Notes: generated by a model not told the origin, from the sequence alone. A stretch of DNA of 64,000 nucleotides from Deinococcales bacterium (GCA_025352125.1 JANXTZ010000049.1:62001-126000); one strand, 5' to 3'; shown: positions 26,770-34,978, numbered from the stretch's first letter. Program-made: numbers and translations.

Positions 26770-26829
26770 CAGCGGTTTTCATAGGAGTGAGAGCGCGGAG
26801 CGCGTCAACAGATATGAAAACCGCTGTAA
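26770..26829. repeat. Inverted-repeat element with a second half-copy at 14228-14252
   Basis: 14-bp perfect arms CAGCGGTTTTCATA (26770-26783) and TATGAAAACCGCTG (26813-26826) enclose 29 bp rich in GAGCGCG. The right half, 26805-26829, is identical over 25 bp to 14228-14252. This looks like a small mobile or structural repeat (MITE- or REP-like). Confidence 0.7.
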
Positions 26830-26913
26830 ACTGATCTTTATTGCCACTTCAAAGTTTTGATTCATGCTTGTAAGATTCCAGCGATTTTCCACAGTGTTTT
26901 TGGAGGCTCAACC

Positions 26914-27489
26914 ATGATCCAAATTGTGGATTACAAATCAACTTGGAAAACAGAATTTCTCGAGCTTGGCTCGAGACTCCGTGCCGCATTGGGCGCTCGA
27001 GTCACGGCGATTCATCACATTGGGTCTACCAGCGTGCCAACCTTGGCAGCCAAAGATGTGATCGATATTCAAATCACGGTTTCAAAACTTGAGGAAGAAA
27101 TTTTGAAACCACTCCTCGAGAAAACCGATTTTGTCTGGCGCGAAGGCGTGATCCACGATCACTGCCCGCCTGGTCTGAACCTGCCAGAGATTGACGTCGA
27201 GAAACTTTTTGTCGCCTGGGAACCTGCTGGAATTCGCCGCGCCAATGTTCACCTTCGAATCGAGGGGCGCTTCAACCAAGGTTACGCGCTTTTGTGCCGA
27301 GATTACTTGCGTTCGCATCCAATGGCACGCGACGCTTACGCCGAGATCAAACGCCAGTTGGCGCGGTATTTTCCAGAAAATGTTGACGCCTATTACGACA
27401 TCAAAGACCCTGTTTTTGATGTCATCATGTCTGGCGCGAACGACTGGGCGGCTTTTGCAGCTTGGCAGTCTGCACCGAGTGACGCATAA
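26914..27489 (+). CDS. GrpB/UPF0157 family protein
   Basis: 191 residues from the ATG at 26914 (GGAGG box 8 nt upstream). The nucleotidyltransferase-like fold of the GrpB family is visible: VDYKSTWKTEFLELGSRLR, IHHIGSTSVPTLAAKDVIDI (the GSTSVPGLxAKPxIDI signature) and YALLCRDYLRSHPMARDAYA. Members are found in many bacteria; the reaction is not established. Cytosolic. It stands alone between the repeat element and a receiver protein. Confidence 0.92.
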   Translation: MIQIVDYKSTWKTEFLELGSRLRAALGARVTAIHHIGSTSVPTLAAKDVIDIQITVSKLEEEILKPLLEKTDFVWREGVIHDHCPPGLNLPEIDVEKLFVAWEPAGIRRANVHLRIEGRFNQGYALLCRDYLRSHPMARDAYAEIKRQLARYFPENVDAYYDIKDPVFDVIMSGANDWAAFAAWQSAPSDA

Positions 27490-27578
27490 ACCCAGTTTCG
27501 CTTGGGTGTATGCCATTACCAAATTTTATCTGACACAGGGTGGACTTTTGACCATGAACCCAAGCAAATTGGAGTACG

Positions 27579-27959
27579 ATGGCAAATGGTATGAAGGATT
27601 CCAAAACCATTTTAGTTGTTGAAGACACTGCCGCCATGCGAAACATTGAACGCATGGTCCTCGAGCGGGCTGGATACAATGTGATCGAAGCCAGCACCGT
27701 GCCCGAAGCCATTGCCCTTCTCGAGACGGTGCGTCCTGACCTGGCACTTTTGGACATCAATGTGGCTGGCGCAAGTGGTTTTGACGTGGTACGGGCGATT
27801 CGTGCCAAATACGCGAATCCAGAAATTCCGGTGATTATCCTTTCCGGTTCGCGCTTCGAAACCCAAACCGTGCAAGCGCATTTGCTCAAACCCATTACCA
27901 AACCAGAATTGCTCGACAACGTTCGGGCATTGCTGCCACAACCTGCTGCCATATTTTAA
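27579..27959 (+). CDS. Stand-alone CheY-like receiver protein
   Basis: 126 residues forming just one receiver domain: acidic residues E15/D16 in VVEDTAAM, the phosphoacceptor Asp in LALLDINVAG, a Ser in ILSGSRF at the switch position, and Lys in LLKPITKPEL. There is no output domain, so it should act by protein interaction or as a phosphorelay intermediate. GGAG lies 5 nt before the ATG at 27579. No kinase is adjacent. Its stop overlaps the 3' end of the convergent esterase gene by 4 nt. Confidence 0.93.
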   Translation: MANGMKDSKTILVVEDTAAMRNIERMVLERAGYNVIEASTVPEAIALLETVRPDLALLDINVAGASGFDVVRAIRAKYANPEIPVIILSGSRFETQTVQAHLLKPITKPELLDNVRALLPQPAAIF

Positions 27960-28588
27960 TGCAAACTGGTTTTGATCAAGGCTCGGGCTTGCTCGAGTTC
28001 GTCTGTATTGATGCTGTGCCCAAAGTTGGAATAAAGGCGCATGGTGACATTTGCGTTTAAGCGCTCGAGCAATGCCGCACTTTCTTGAACTCGAGTTTTG
28101 GGAATGTGGGCGTCCACATCCGAGCAGCCCAGAAAAATCGGGGTTTGCGCCAAATTGTTGTACGTTTCAGCCTCAAGCGTGTCACCAATCAAACCGCCAG
28201 AAAACGCGATCACACCACCAAATTTCTCGCCGTGACGTGCGGCTGCCTCCAGCACCAAACACGCCCCTTGTGAAAACCCGACCAGAAACGTGCGCTCGAG
28301 CGGCACATGCTTTTGGGTCAACTCGAGAATGTTGCCAACGGTTTGAATCGCACTTGTCAGAAAAGGTTCGTTGCGACTGGTGGGTTCAATAAAACGGTAC
28401 GGATACCAGGTGTTGTTGGCGGCTTGCGGTGCGAGAAATGCAAAATCTGAAAGTGCAAATTCCTGACTCAAACCCATGATGCCCTGGCTGGTGTCACCGC
28501 GACCATGGAGCAAAATCATCACAGCGTTGGCAGCCTCGAGCGGCGTGCCTGAGTGCAATACCGTTTGATGCCCGTGAATTGGCGTCAC
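27956..28588 (-). CDS. Phospholipase/carboxylesterase family hydrolase (MhqD-like)
   Basis: 210 residues, alpha/beta hydrolase. VMILLHGRGD forms the oxyanion region, the nucleophile Ser is in VGFSQGACL, the Asp in SDVDAHIP and the His in FGHSINTDE. In Firmicutes the similar MhqD is induced by hydroquinones together with dioxygenase MhqO. Here it starts with GTG overlapping the stop of the two-domain dioxygenase gene by 4 nt, giving the same gene order. Probable role: hydrolysis of ring-cleavage products or quinone adducts. Substrate unproven. Confidence 0.88.
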   Translation of the reverse strand: MTPIHGHQTVLHSGTPLEAANAVMILLHGRGDTSQGIMGLSQEFALSDFAFLAPQAANNTWYPYRFIEPTSRNEPFLTSAIQTVGNILELTQKHVPLERTFLVGFSQGACLVLEAAARHGEKFGGVIAFSGGLIGDTLEAETYNNLAQTPIFLGCSDVDAHIPKTRVQESAALLERLNANVTMRLYSNFGHSINTDELEQARALIKTSLH

Positions 28589-29640
28589 AGCACGACCAAA
28601 CCGCGTTCAATTTCAGAACGTTGAGCCTCGAGCCAAATGGGAAGTTTCAAATCCGAGCCGAGCGATTCTTTGGGTTCGTCAATCAAAAAACCAGGGTCAT
28701 TGGTGGCGATCTCGAGAATATGACCGTCGGGATCAGCAAAGTAAATGCTTTTAAAATAAATCCGGTCCATCACCGGTGAGACGTTCACGCCAGATTGCAG
28801 CAATTTTTCTCGAAGCTCGAGCTGCGTGCTTTGATTTTCGGTGGCAAACGCGTAATGGTGCGTCAAACCCGTTCCCATGCTCGAGGGTTGCACTTTGCGC
28901 GGGTCGTTCTCGAAATACGTGATGATCGTGCCAGGTGCGCCGTCGCCAACACCCCAGTACCAGTGCTTGCTGCTCGGATCATCAAAATTGGCGGTGCGTT
29001 TCACCAAATTCAAACCCAGCACGCCCTGCAACAAGTCATCGGTCTTTGCAATGTCGCTCGAGTTGGCGGTGATGTGATGCAAACCAGACTCGAGTTTCAT
29101 TTCTGACGTGATCTCTGGCACGGGATCGGGGTGGGTTGTGGCGTCAATGGTGGCACGGTCACGGTTGGCAATCTCCATCGTCTCTGGGGGAATGCGTTCC
29201 AATTGCCCAAGTTCATCAGGGGCTTCGTCCACCGTCCAGCCAGGTCCTTTGGTCGCCAATTCAATAATCGTGCCGTCAGGGTCGGTGAAATAGAGGCTTT
29301 GAAAATAATTGCGGTTCAGTGGACCACTGACCGAAATACCAAGGTCGGTCAAACGACGTTTCCATTTGAGCAGCGCTGCGTAATCTGCCACTGCCAAAGC
29401 GTAATGGTGCGTCCCGCCAATCCCGCGCCGACCCTTCGGTGCATGTTTCCACTCAAAAAACGTGATCAGCGTTCCAGGACGCCCAGTTTCATCGCCGTAA
29501 TACAGATGGTAACTGCCAGGGTCATCGAAATTAACGGTTTTTTTGACCAGTTTCAAACCCAGAACGCCAGTGTAAAACCCGAGGTTGCGTTTGGCGTCGG
29601 AAGTGACAATCGTGATGTGATGCAAACCAGTAATGCTCAT
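28585..29640 (-). CDS. Ring-cleaving dioxygenase with two VOC domains (MhqO-like)
   Basis: 351 residues, two vicinal-oxygen-chelate (glyoxalase) domains: residues about 1-130 (ITGLHHITIVTSDAKRNLGFY ... DPDGTIIELA) and about 155-310 (LESGLHHITANSSDIAKTDDLL ... DPDGHILEIA). His in GLHHIT and Glu in IIELA/ILEIA are the metal ligands. The arrangement is that of Bacillus MhqO/MhqA and LinE-like enzymes that open (hydro)quinone or catechol rings. It overlaps genes on both sides by 4 nt. Confidence 0.92.
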   Translation of the reverse strand: MSITGLHHITIVTSDAKRNLGFYTGVLGLKLVKKTVNFDDPGSYHLYYGDETGRPGTLITFFEWKHAPKGRRGIGGTHHYALAVADYAALLKWKRRLTDLGISVSGPLNRNYFQSLYFTDPDGTIIELATKGPGWTVDEAPDELGQLERIPPETMEIANRDRATIDATTHPDPVPEITSEMKLESGLHHITANSSDIAKTDDLLQGVLGLNLVKRTANFDDPSSKHWYWGVGDGAPGTIITYFENDPRKVQPSSMGTGLTHHYAFATENQSTQLELREKLLQSGVNVSPVMDRIYFKSIYFADPDGHILEIATNDPGFLIDEPKESLGSDLKLPIWLEAQRSEIERGLVVL

Positions 29641-30125
29641 ACAACCTCTTTCTCGAGTTCGCGCAGTAATTCCCTGAGATCAAGTGCTCCAGTGGTCATT
29701 TGCAACTTTTCGTCCGAATCAAAAAGCCATTCCTCTCGAGGGCGGTCACGGTACAATTCCACACCGTTGCCATCGGGGTCATCGAGGTAAATCGCTTCCG
29801 AAACCCCGTGGTCGCTCGCGCCAGTCAAAGGGTAATTGGCTTTCACCAACCGCGAGAGCACCCTTGCCAACTCGAGCCGATTCGGAAACAAAATTGCCGT
29901 GTGGTACAAACCCGTATGCCCAAGTGGTGGTGGCGTGCCACCCAGGGATTCCCAGGTGTTCAAGCCAATGTGGTGATGATAGCCTCCAGCCGAGACGAAC
30001 ACCGCCTGCGAGCCGTAACGCTGCGTGACTTCAAAACCCAGAATGTCGCGGTAAAACCCGAGCGCCCGCTCGAGGTCGGCAACTTTGAGGTGAACATGAC
30101 CAATGCGGGTTTCGGGGTGAATCAT
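29637..30125 (-). CDS. VOC-family protein, catechol 2,3-dioxygenase-like
   Basis: 162 residues from the ATG at 30125. Contains GHVHLKVADLERALGFYRDILGF, GGYHHHIGLNTW, TGLYHTAILFP and DPDGNGVELYRDRP, the pattern of CatE-like single-subunit extradiol dioxygenases, but with about half of the usual CatE length (about 280), so it may be a one-unit relative. It is the first of three overlapping genes (this, MhqO-like, MhqD-like). A leaderless-type -10 box precedes the start; the frame extension to 30200 is therefore rejected. Confidence 0.88.
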   Translation of the reverse strand: MIHPETRIGHVHLKVADLERALGFYRDILGFEVTQRYGSQAVFVSAGGYHHHIGLNTWESLGGTPPPLGHTGLYHTAILFPNRLELARVLSRLVKANYPLTGASDHGVSEAIYLDDPDGNGVELYRDRPREEWLFDSDEKLQMTTGALDLRELLRELEKEVV

Positions 30126-30131
30126 GAGCCG

Positions 30132-30137
30132 AGAATA
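30132..30137 (-). promoter_or_regulatory. -10 box of the VOC/MhqO/MhqD operon (leaderless type)
   Basis: TATTCT on the minus strand ends 6 nt before the ATG at 30125; no SD is visible. Confidence 0.5.
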
Positions 30138-30223
30138 CGTTTCAAAAATCTTGCGTTGTGTCGCGCAAAGCACATGCGTTTTGTGATGCAACGAACACAC
30201 GAATTACAATCTGAACTGACTTT

Positions 30224-30577
30224 TTAAGCGAACTCGAGAAAGTTTGGCGGCGCGAACAAACCTCGTTTGAGCAATTCGGGTGGCGCTTGGGTTTCGCAGA
30301 GTTCCCGAAGTCGGGGCATTCGCAAAGCTGCCTCAACCAAGAAAAACGGGGTCGGACTCGAGAAACCTTTAACCCAATCTGGTGCTGTTTGACCTCGGCG
30401 GCTGGCGAACAATTCGAGCAAGCCTGCGGCAATGGCAAGCTGTAACGGATCAGAAAAATTGGGTTGTGGAACAGTCTCGAGCGTTGCGTTTTGCGCCAAA
30501 AACTCGAGCGTCAATTCCCGAAGCTCGAGACTCTGACGGTTGGCGGCAGCGAGCACCAATTGTTCAAAGAGAGTCAT
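30224..30577 (-). CDS. Small protein overlapping a nucleotidyltransferase gene
   Basis: 117 residues, mostly helical and Leu-rich (MTLFEQLVLAAANRQSLEL, QLAIAAGLLELFA, PPELLKRGLF). I do not recognise it. Its start overlaps the end of the nucleotidyltransferase gene by 14 bp; GAGG lies 11 nt upstream. The close coupling suggests that the two proteins form a pair, possibly toxin-antitoxin-like or a complex. This is inference from position only. Confidence 0.65.
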   Translation of the reverse strand: MTLFEQLVLAAANRQSLELRELTLEFLAQNATLETVPQPNFSDPLQLAIAAGLLELFASRRGQTAPDWVKGFSSPTPFFLVEAALRMPRLRELCETQAPPELLKRGLFAPPNFLEFA

Positions 30578-31085
30578 CTGAAAGCACATCCTCTAAGGCG
30601 TATCGAGCTTTTTGTTTGAAATGTGACTGAACAAAAGGTTCAACTAAAACCCAAATATCCTCAAGGCTCAAATCTTGGAATTCTTGAAGCAATCTTTTGC
30701 TGTCATTGATATCTGTATCGTCTCGCCAAGCACTGAGTTTCATCGCCAGAAGTTGCTCTGGTGCGACTTGCCAAACTTCAATGCCATCAGACTGAAGAAG
30801 TGATTTTCCTTGCTTTAAACCTTGCAAAAAACCTTTTGCACCATCATTGAGCCAATCGTCTTCCCAGTTAAACTCCGCAGCAATTTGACTTGCCCAATTG
30901 CGGACATCTGAGGCTTCTGGCGGTGAAAGAAATATGGCGTCAATGTCTCGAGTGCTTGCTCGAGCATCATAAGCAAGCGACATGACTGCGCCAACAACAA
31001 GAATCAAACGCAAATGCTGACCGTCTTGTGCGACAAGTTCTCCGAGTCGTATCAAACCTTGGCGAATATCTTTTTGAGACAACAT
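30564..31085 (-). CDS. Nucleotidyltransferase-fold protein (DUF6036-like)
   Basis: 173 residues. GAVMSLAYDARASTRDID (residues 32-49) is the nucleotidyltransferase core, with D47 and D49 as the likely metal-binding pair; the later part QLLAMKLSAWRDDTDINDSKRLL is the usual C-terminal K-x-x-A-x-R-x-x-D-x-x-D motif of AbiEii/DUF6036-type proteins. These occur as toxin-like or defence genes with a small partner. The base composition is more AT-rich than its neighbours and CTCGAG is absent from the first two thirds of the coordinates, so it may be acquired. The start has no SD; TAACAT 5 nt upstream could give a leaderless message. Confidence 0.78.
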   Translation of the reverse strand: MLSQKDIRQGLIRLGELVAQDGQHLRLILVVGAVMSLAYDARASTRDIDAIFLSPPEASDVRNWASQIAAEFNWEDDWLNDGAKGFLQGLKQGKSLLQSDGIEVWQVAPEQLLAMKLSAWRDDTDINDSKRLLQEFQDLSLEDIWVLVEPFVQSHFKQKARYALEDVLSDDSL

Positions 31086-31105
31086 GGTTTATGTTACTGC
31101 ATACT

Positions 31106-32353
31106 TTACGAGAGAAAAATTGCTATTGTTGCCGCGTACAACCTCGCACTTTGCACCAATTCCTCGAGCCGCACAAATTCGTTGACCTGATGGGGAATTT
31201 CGCGGTCCCCAGGTCCAACAGTCACGATGGGCACACCAGCTTTGTGCAAGAACGTGCCGTCGGTTGTACCTGGCACACCGCCATATTTTGGCGCTCGAGC
31301 AAGGCTGAATGGGTGCGCGGCTTCCAGCGCTTTGACGATGCTCGAGTTGGGGTCGGTGGCGGTCCACGTGCGGTCATCAATGATTTCGTAACTGGCTTTG
31401 AAATCTGATTCTTCGGTCTGAAGTTTCTCAAGAATTGCTAAGATTCTGGCGTGAAGCTGCTCGTGATCGACCCCAGGCACGGTACGAATGTCCAGCGCTA
31501 GCAGTGCTTCCCCTGGCATGACATTCAGTTGCGGTAGACTGCCAGCCTCGAGCACGGTGGGCGTGATGCTTGGAAAGCCCAGCATCTCGTGAAATCCAGT
31601 CTCGAGTTTGATGGTTTTCTCGAGTTCGCGCAGCTCGAGTACGGTGCGGGCAAGCCAAGGAATGGGATTGATGCCCGCGTAAGGCATTGCGCCGTGGGCT
31701 TGCTTGCCGTGAAAGCGAATGGCAATGCGAATACCACCGCGTTGCCAGAGGCAGAGTTCGTTCTCTTCGGGTTCGCAGATGATTGCACCGTCGGCAGGAA
31801 GTCCGTCATCTCGAGTTGCCCAACCGTCGGACACCATGCGTTTGATGCCGGTCATCATGCCCTCCTCGTCACAGGGGATGAGCAAACGAACTGAACCCAT
31901 CAAATCTCGAGCGTGGTTTTTTCCTGCGAGGTTACGAGCGTGGTTTTTTATTGTGCAAAGTGCCACGATAGCCGCCGCCAGACCGCCTTTCATGTCCGCC
32001 GAACCGCGCCCCCACAGACAGCCATTCTCGAGATCACCAGAGAACGGGTCACGCGTCCAAGCCGCTCGATCACCCTCGAAAACAACATCAGTGTGACCCT
32101 CGAGCAACAAGAGCTTGCCAGGAATTCCCGAGTTCCACTCGATCATTAAATTCTGGCGTTTTGGTGCAACTTCAACAACTTTGGTTTGAAACCCTGCTCG
32201 CTCGAGATACCCCACCAAAAACTTGACCACATCGGCTTCATAAGGTCGCCCTGGAGCGGCAACAGAGTCAATTTGCACGAGTTGTTGCGCGAGCCGCACA
32301 ACCTCGTCACCATTCACCAAATCTGCCAGTTGCGCCGCTCGAGTTTCAACCAT
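31106..32353 (-). CDS. M20-family metallopeptidase (ArgE/DapE-like)
   Basis: 415 residues. Metal ligands and catalytic residues are visible: EGHTDVV (His, Asp), GRGSADMKGG (Asp), CDEEG (catalytic Glu and ligand), ICEPEE and a late IPHQVNE (His). An inserted dimerisation domain follows (about 195-310, HGKQAHGAMPYAGINPI). It removes an acyl or aminoacyl group from an amino-acid derivative; the exact substrate cannot be told. Near residue 133 the motif KNHAR(N/D)L occurs twice, nine residues apart, from a short tandem duplication of DNA. Confidence 0.92.
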   Translation of the reverse strand: MVETRAAQLADLVNGDEVVRLAQQLVQIDSVAAPGRPYEADVVKFLVGYLERAGFQTKVVEVAPKRQNLMIEWNSGIPGKLLLLEGHTDVVFEGDRAAWTRDPFSGDLENGCLWGRGSADMKGGLAAAIVALCTIKNHARNLAGKNHARDLMGSVRLLIPCDEEGMMTGIKRMVSDGWATRDDGLPADGAIICEPEENELCLWQRGGIRIAIRFHGKQAHGAMPYAGINPIPWLARTVLELRELEKTIKLETGFHEMLGFPSITPTVLEAGSLPQLNVMPGEALLALDIRTVPGVDHEQLHARILAILEKLQTEESDFKASYEIIDDRTWTATDPNSSIVKALEAAHPFSLARAPKYGGVPGTTDGTFLHKAGVPIVTVGPGDREIPHQVNEFVRLEELVQSARLYAATIAIFLS

Positions 32354-32401
32354 GATTTTTGCATCATAGCTCGAGATTCAAACTTCACGCCCCACCTCGG
32401 G

Positions 32402-32407
32402 TATGCT
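32402..32407 (+). promoter_or_regulatory. -10 box before the FAD oxidoreductase gene
   Basis: TATGCT ends 7 nt before the GTG at 32415. The in-frame ATG at 32403 lies inside this box, so the GTG is the likelier start. Confidence 0.5.
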
Positions 32408-32414
32408 GGCACGC

Positions 32415-34007
32415 GTGACTGAATATGACGCCTTAATTGTTGGTGGTGGACACAACGCGCTGACCAGTGCGGGTTATCTCGCCAAAGCGGGGTTTAAAGT
32501 GGCGGTCTTTGAACGCCGTGAATTTATTGGCGGCGCGGTCTGCACCCAAGACGATATTTTTCCTGGCTACAAAGTCGATGTCGGCAGCGGCGTTCACATC
32601 ATGATTCATTTGACGCCCGTCGTGAAAGATTTGGAACTCGAGAAACACGGTTTGCGATACGTGGACATGGACCCGATTGCCTATCAACCACTCGAGGGCG
32701 CAGGAGGTTTTGGACTGTACCGCGACCTCGAGAAAACCTGCGAGAGCATTGCCGCAGTCAGCCCGAAAGACGCGATTGCCTACCGTGCGTTTGTGAAGAG
32801 TTGGGATGGTTTTGCGGACAAACTGTTCAAAGCCTTTCAACTGCCGCCAAACCCTGCCAACCTTGCCAGAAGTTTTGTCTCGAGCGTCAAACCCGATATC
32901 GACATGCTGCGCGGCGTGATCCAAAGTTACGGGCATTACATCAAAGCCAATTTCGAGCATCCCCAGGTTCGCAGTGCGCTGGCGTGGCTGGCGGCGCAAT
33001 CGGGTCCAGCCCCAGCCGAAATCGGTTCTGGCGGATTTTTGATGTGGCATGCGGTGCTTCACAAGTACGGCGCTAAACGAGCCGTGGGCGGTTCGGGCGC
33101 GTTGACGGTCGCCATGCAAAAATCGATTGAAGCCAATGGCGGCGACGTGTTCCTGAATGCGCCTGTTGCCCGAATCGAACTCGAGAATGGCGCAGCCAGA
33201 AAAGTGATACTCGAGGATGGACAGGTGTTTAGCGGTCGCGTGGTGATTTCTGGGGCGCACGTGCAAACCACGCTGCTCGATCTGGTGGGCAAAGATTACC
33301 TGCCCAGCAAACTCGAGTGGAAAGTCCAGCATTTGCGGGTGGGAAATGGTTTTGGACTTATTCACCGACTGGCAACGTCTGCGCTGCCCGAATACCCTGG
33401 CGCTGACCCAGCCGCAACCAACGGAATGCAGCTTTTGTGTCCCAGTTTTGATTACCTCGAGCAAGCCTTCCGCGATTACGACAACGGCATTCCGAGCCGC
33501 AACCCCTGCGCCCTGGGCATGACGTTCTCGGGGCTGGACCCGAGCCTCGCGCCAGACGGAAAGCACTTGGTCTACCTGTGGGGGCAATATTATCCTTACG
33601 AGCGCTCGGACGGCAGGATTTGGGATAAAGATGCCGAACTCGAGGAGGGCGCGAAACTCGAGGAAGTCATGTATAAATACGCGCCGAACATGCACGGCAA
33701 AATCGAGCAACGCTTCACCCAAAGCCCGCTCGACCTCGAGCAGCGCATCGGCTTGCGCAAGGGCAACGTCATGCACCTCGAGATGGGTTTTGACCAGATG
33801 TTCATGTTCCGTCCATTGCCCGAACTCTCGGGATATCGCACCCCGATTCCAGGTTTGTACCTGTGCGGCGCGAGCACCCACCCAGGAGGGGGCGTGTTTG
33901 CCGCCAGTGGACGCAGCGCCGCGCTGGTAGCAATGCACGATCTCGAGGGTGGGTTTTATGGGAAGGCGAAAAAGTGGCTCGAGGGAGCGTTGGGACGCTC
34001 GAGTTAG
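32415..34007 (+). CDS. FAD-dependent oxidoreductase of the phytoene-desaturase superfamily (PYROXD2/CrtI-related)
   Basis: 530 residues from the GTG at 32415. Dinucleotide-binding motif YDALIVGGGHNALTSAGYLA at the extreme N-terminus, followed by VFERREFIGGAVCT; C-terminal FAD signature IPGLYLCGASTHPGGGVFAASGR (in pieces IPGLYLCGAST and HPGGGV). The GGGHNAL form points to the PYROXD2-like branch rather than classical CrtI, though carotenoid desaturases or ketolases share the fold. It is not in the crt cluster at 56840-60961. The role is probably redox of a lipid or carotenoid-like substrate. Confidence 0.85.
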   Translation: MTEYDALIVGGGHNALTSAGYLAKAGFKVAVFERREFIGGAVCTQDDIFPGYKVDVGSGVHIMIHLTPVVKDLELEKHGLRYVDMDPIAYQPLEGAGGFGLYRDLEKTCESIAAVSPKDAIAYRAFVKSWDGFADKLFKAFQLPPNPANLARSFVSSVKPDIDMLRGVIQSYGHYIKANFEHPQVRSALAWLAAQSGPAPAEIGSGGFLMWHAVLHKYGAKRAVGGSGALTVAMQKSIEANGGDVFLNAPVARIELENGAARKVILEDGQVFSGRVVISGAHVQTTLLDLVGKDYLPSKLEWKVQHLRVGNGFGLIHRLATSALPEYPGADPAATNGMQLLCPSFDYLEQAFRDYDNGIPSRNPCALGMTFSGLDPSLAPDGKHLVYLWGQYYPYERSDGRIWDKDAELEEGAKLEEVMYKYAPNMHGKIEQRFTQSPLDLEQRIGLRKGNVMHLEMGFDQMFMFRPLPELSGYRTPIPGLYLCGASTHPGGGVFAASGRSAALVAMHDLEGGFYGKAKKWLEGALGRSS

Positions 34008-34036
34008 TGAACTGCTGCGAAATCCGAAAAGCTATT

Positions 34037-34276
34037 TTAGGAAAATAGATAGGTTATTAATATAATACCGTCAATAATCAGCAATCCCATTACGACAATT
34101 GTAAAATTATATTTCTTCGGAATCACAGAATTTATACCAAAGAGAATAAAAGGCATCATCACACTTGGAGTTTTAAGTGGGAATCTACCGTATTTAATTG
34201 TAATTGCCACAATTGTAGCAATATAAATTGCCATGAGTATTAAAGTTTTTGATTTCAAATCAAGTTTTTTTAACAT
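34037..34276 (-). CDS. Small AT-rich membrane protein
   Basis: 79 residues with two or three hydrophobic segments (TLILMAIYIATIVAITI; VMMPFILFGINSV; FTIVVMGLLIIDGIILITYLF), a Lys-rich start and AAGGA before the ATG. No family recognised. The region 34010-34350 is clearly more AT-rich than its surroundings and has no CTCGAG until 34357, which suggests recent acquisition. Confidence 0.6.
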   Translation of the reverse strand: MLKKLDLKSKTLILMAIYIATIVAITIKYGRFPLKTPSVMMPFILFGINSVIPKKYNFTIVVMGLLIIDGIILITYLFS

Positions 34277-34404
34277 AGGAAATCCTTAAAATAATAATTT
34301 TTGAGTTAAAAAATCGTGAATACTCACGTAATCTTACAATTATTTTAAATACGAATCTCGAGTGTTCATTCACAAGTCAATCAGTGCCGTTTAACCCGTA
34401 TTTT

Positions 34405-34941
34405 CTATAAATTTTTGTGAACTTTTCCATAAGCCCGATCATGATAAACCAGCGTTTCATTCCCTTCACCCTTATGAATCTCAGTGACATCACCCAAAAC
34501 CAGCGTGTGATCGCCAGTTTCGACAAAAGCTCGAGGTGTGGCACTGAATGCCCCCGCAATGCCGTCAAACAACGGCACGCCTGCTGCGTCGCTCGAGAAG
34601 GCAATTTTCTCCCAGGCGGCTTGGCGCTCCGCCAATGGTCTTGAGAACATGCCCGCAAGTTCGGCGTGTTCGGTGTTCAGTAAATTCATGGTGAAACTCG
34701 AGCATTCGCGCAACATGGCGCTGGCACTCGAGGCGTTGGTGACGGACACGAGAATGATGGGTGGGTTGATTGAAACGGTTTGAAAACTGGTGGCGGTGAA
34801 CCCGTCAAATTCTGGGGCTTCGGGTGAAATAAATTCGGGTTTGCGTCTTGCCACACAGACGGTCACGGTGGCTGCCCAGGTTCGGGCGACGGCTTTGAAT
34901 GCGTCGGCGTCGGTATGGGCTGATGTTTGTAATGCTGACAT
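34405..34941 (-). CDS. Flavin reductase-like FMN-binding protein
   Basis: 178 residues from the ATG at 34941 (GGAGG box). Pattern of the flavin reductase/HpaC split-barrel family: FKAVARTWAATVTVC at the start, GFTATSFQTVSINPPIILVSV, SFTMNLLN and GDHTLVLGDVTEIHKGE near the end. It should reduce FMN/FAD with NAD(P)H, perhaps for a monooxygenase encoded elsewhere. The 54-codon upstream extension runs into the aldo-keto reductase gene and is rejected. Confidence 0.9.
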   Translation of the reverse strand: MSALQTSAHTDADAFKAVARTWAATVTVCVARRKPEFISPEAPEFDGFTATSFQTVSINPPIILVSVTNASSASAMLRECSSFTMNLLNTEHAELAGMFSRPLAERQAAWEKIAFSSDAAGVPLFDGIAGAFSATPRAFVETGDHTLVLGDVTEIHKGEGNETLVYHDRAYGKVHKNL

Positions 34942-34978
34942 GGGTTGACCTCCAAAAGTCTGACTCGAGATTACCATT

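Larger units (their letters stand above)
26529..26913. other. Intergenic region with terminator and inverted-repeat element
   Basis: 385 bp holding a terminator hairpin (26606-26635) and a palindromic element (26770-26826). An ORF of 90 codons across it on the plus strand has no SD, no family pattern and overlaps the hairpins, so I treat the region as noncoding. Confidence 0.6.

Noticed and set aside
14228..26829. CRISPR-like interpretation of the repeated 25-mer
   Set aside because: Two copies 12.5 kb apart, one inside a palindrome; no array, spacers or cas genes.
26562..26834. 90-codon open frame after the deacetylase-like gene
   Set aside because: Contains a terminator and most of an inverted-repeat element; no SD and no protein pattern.
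32433..33938. 501-codon open frame on the minus strand
   Set aside because: Antisense to the FAD oxidoreductase gene, which has intact FAD motifs; the antisense reading is His/Arg-rich shadow sequence.
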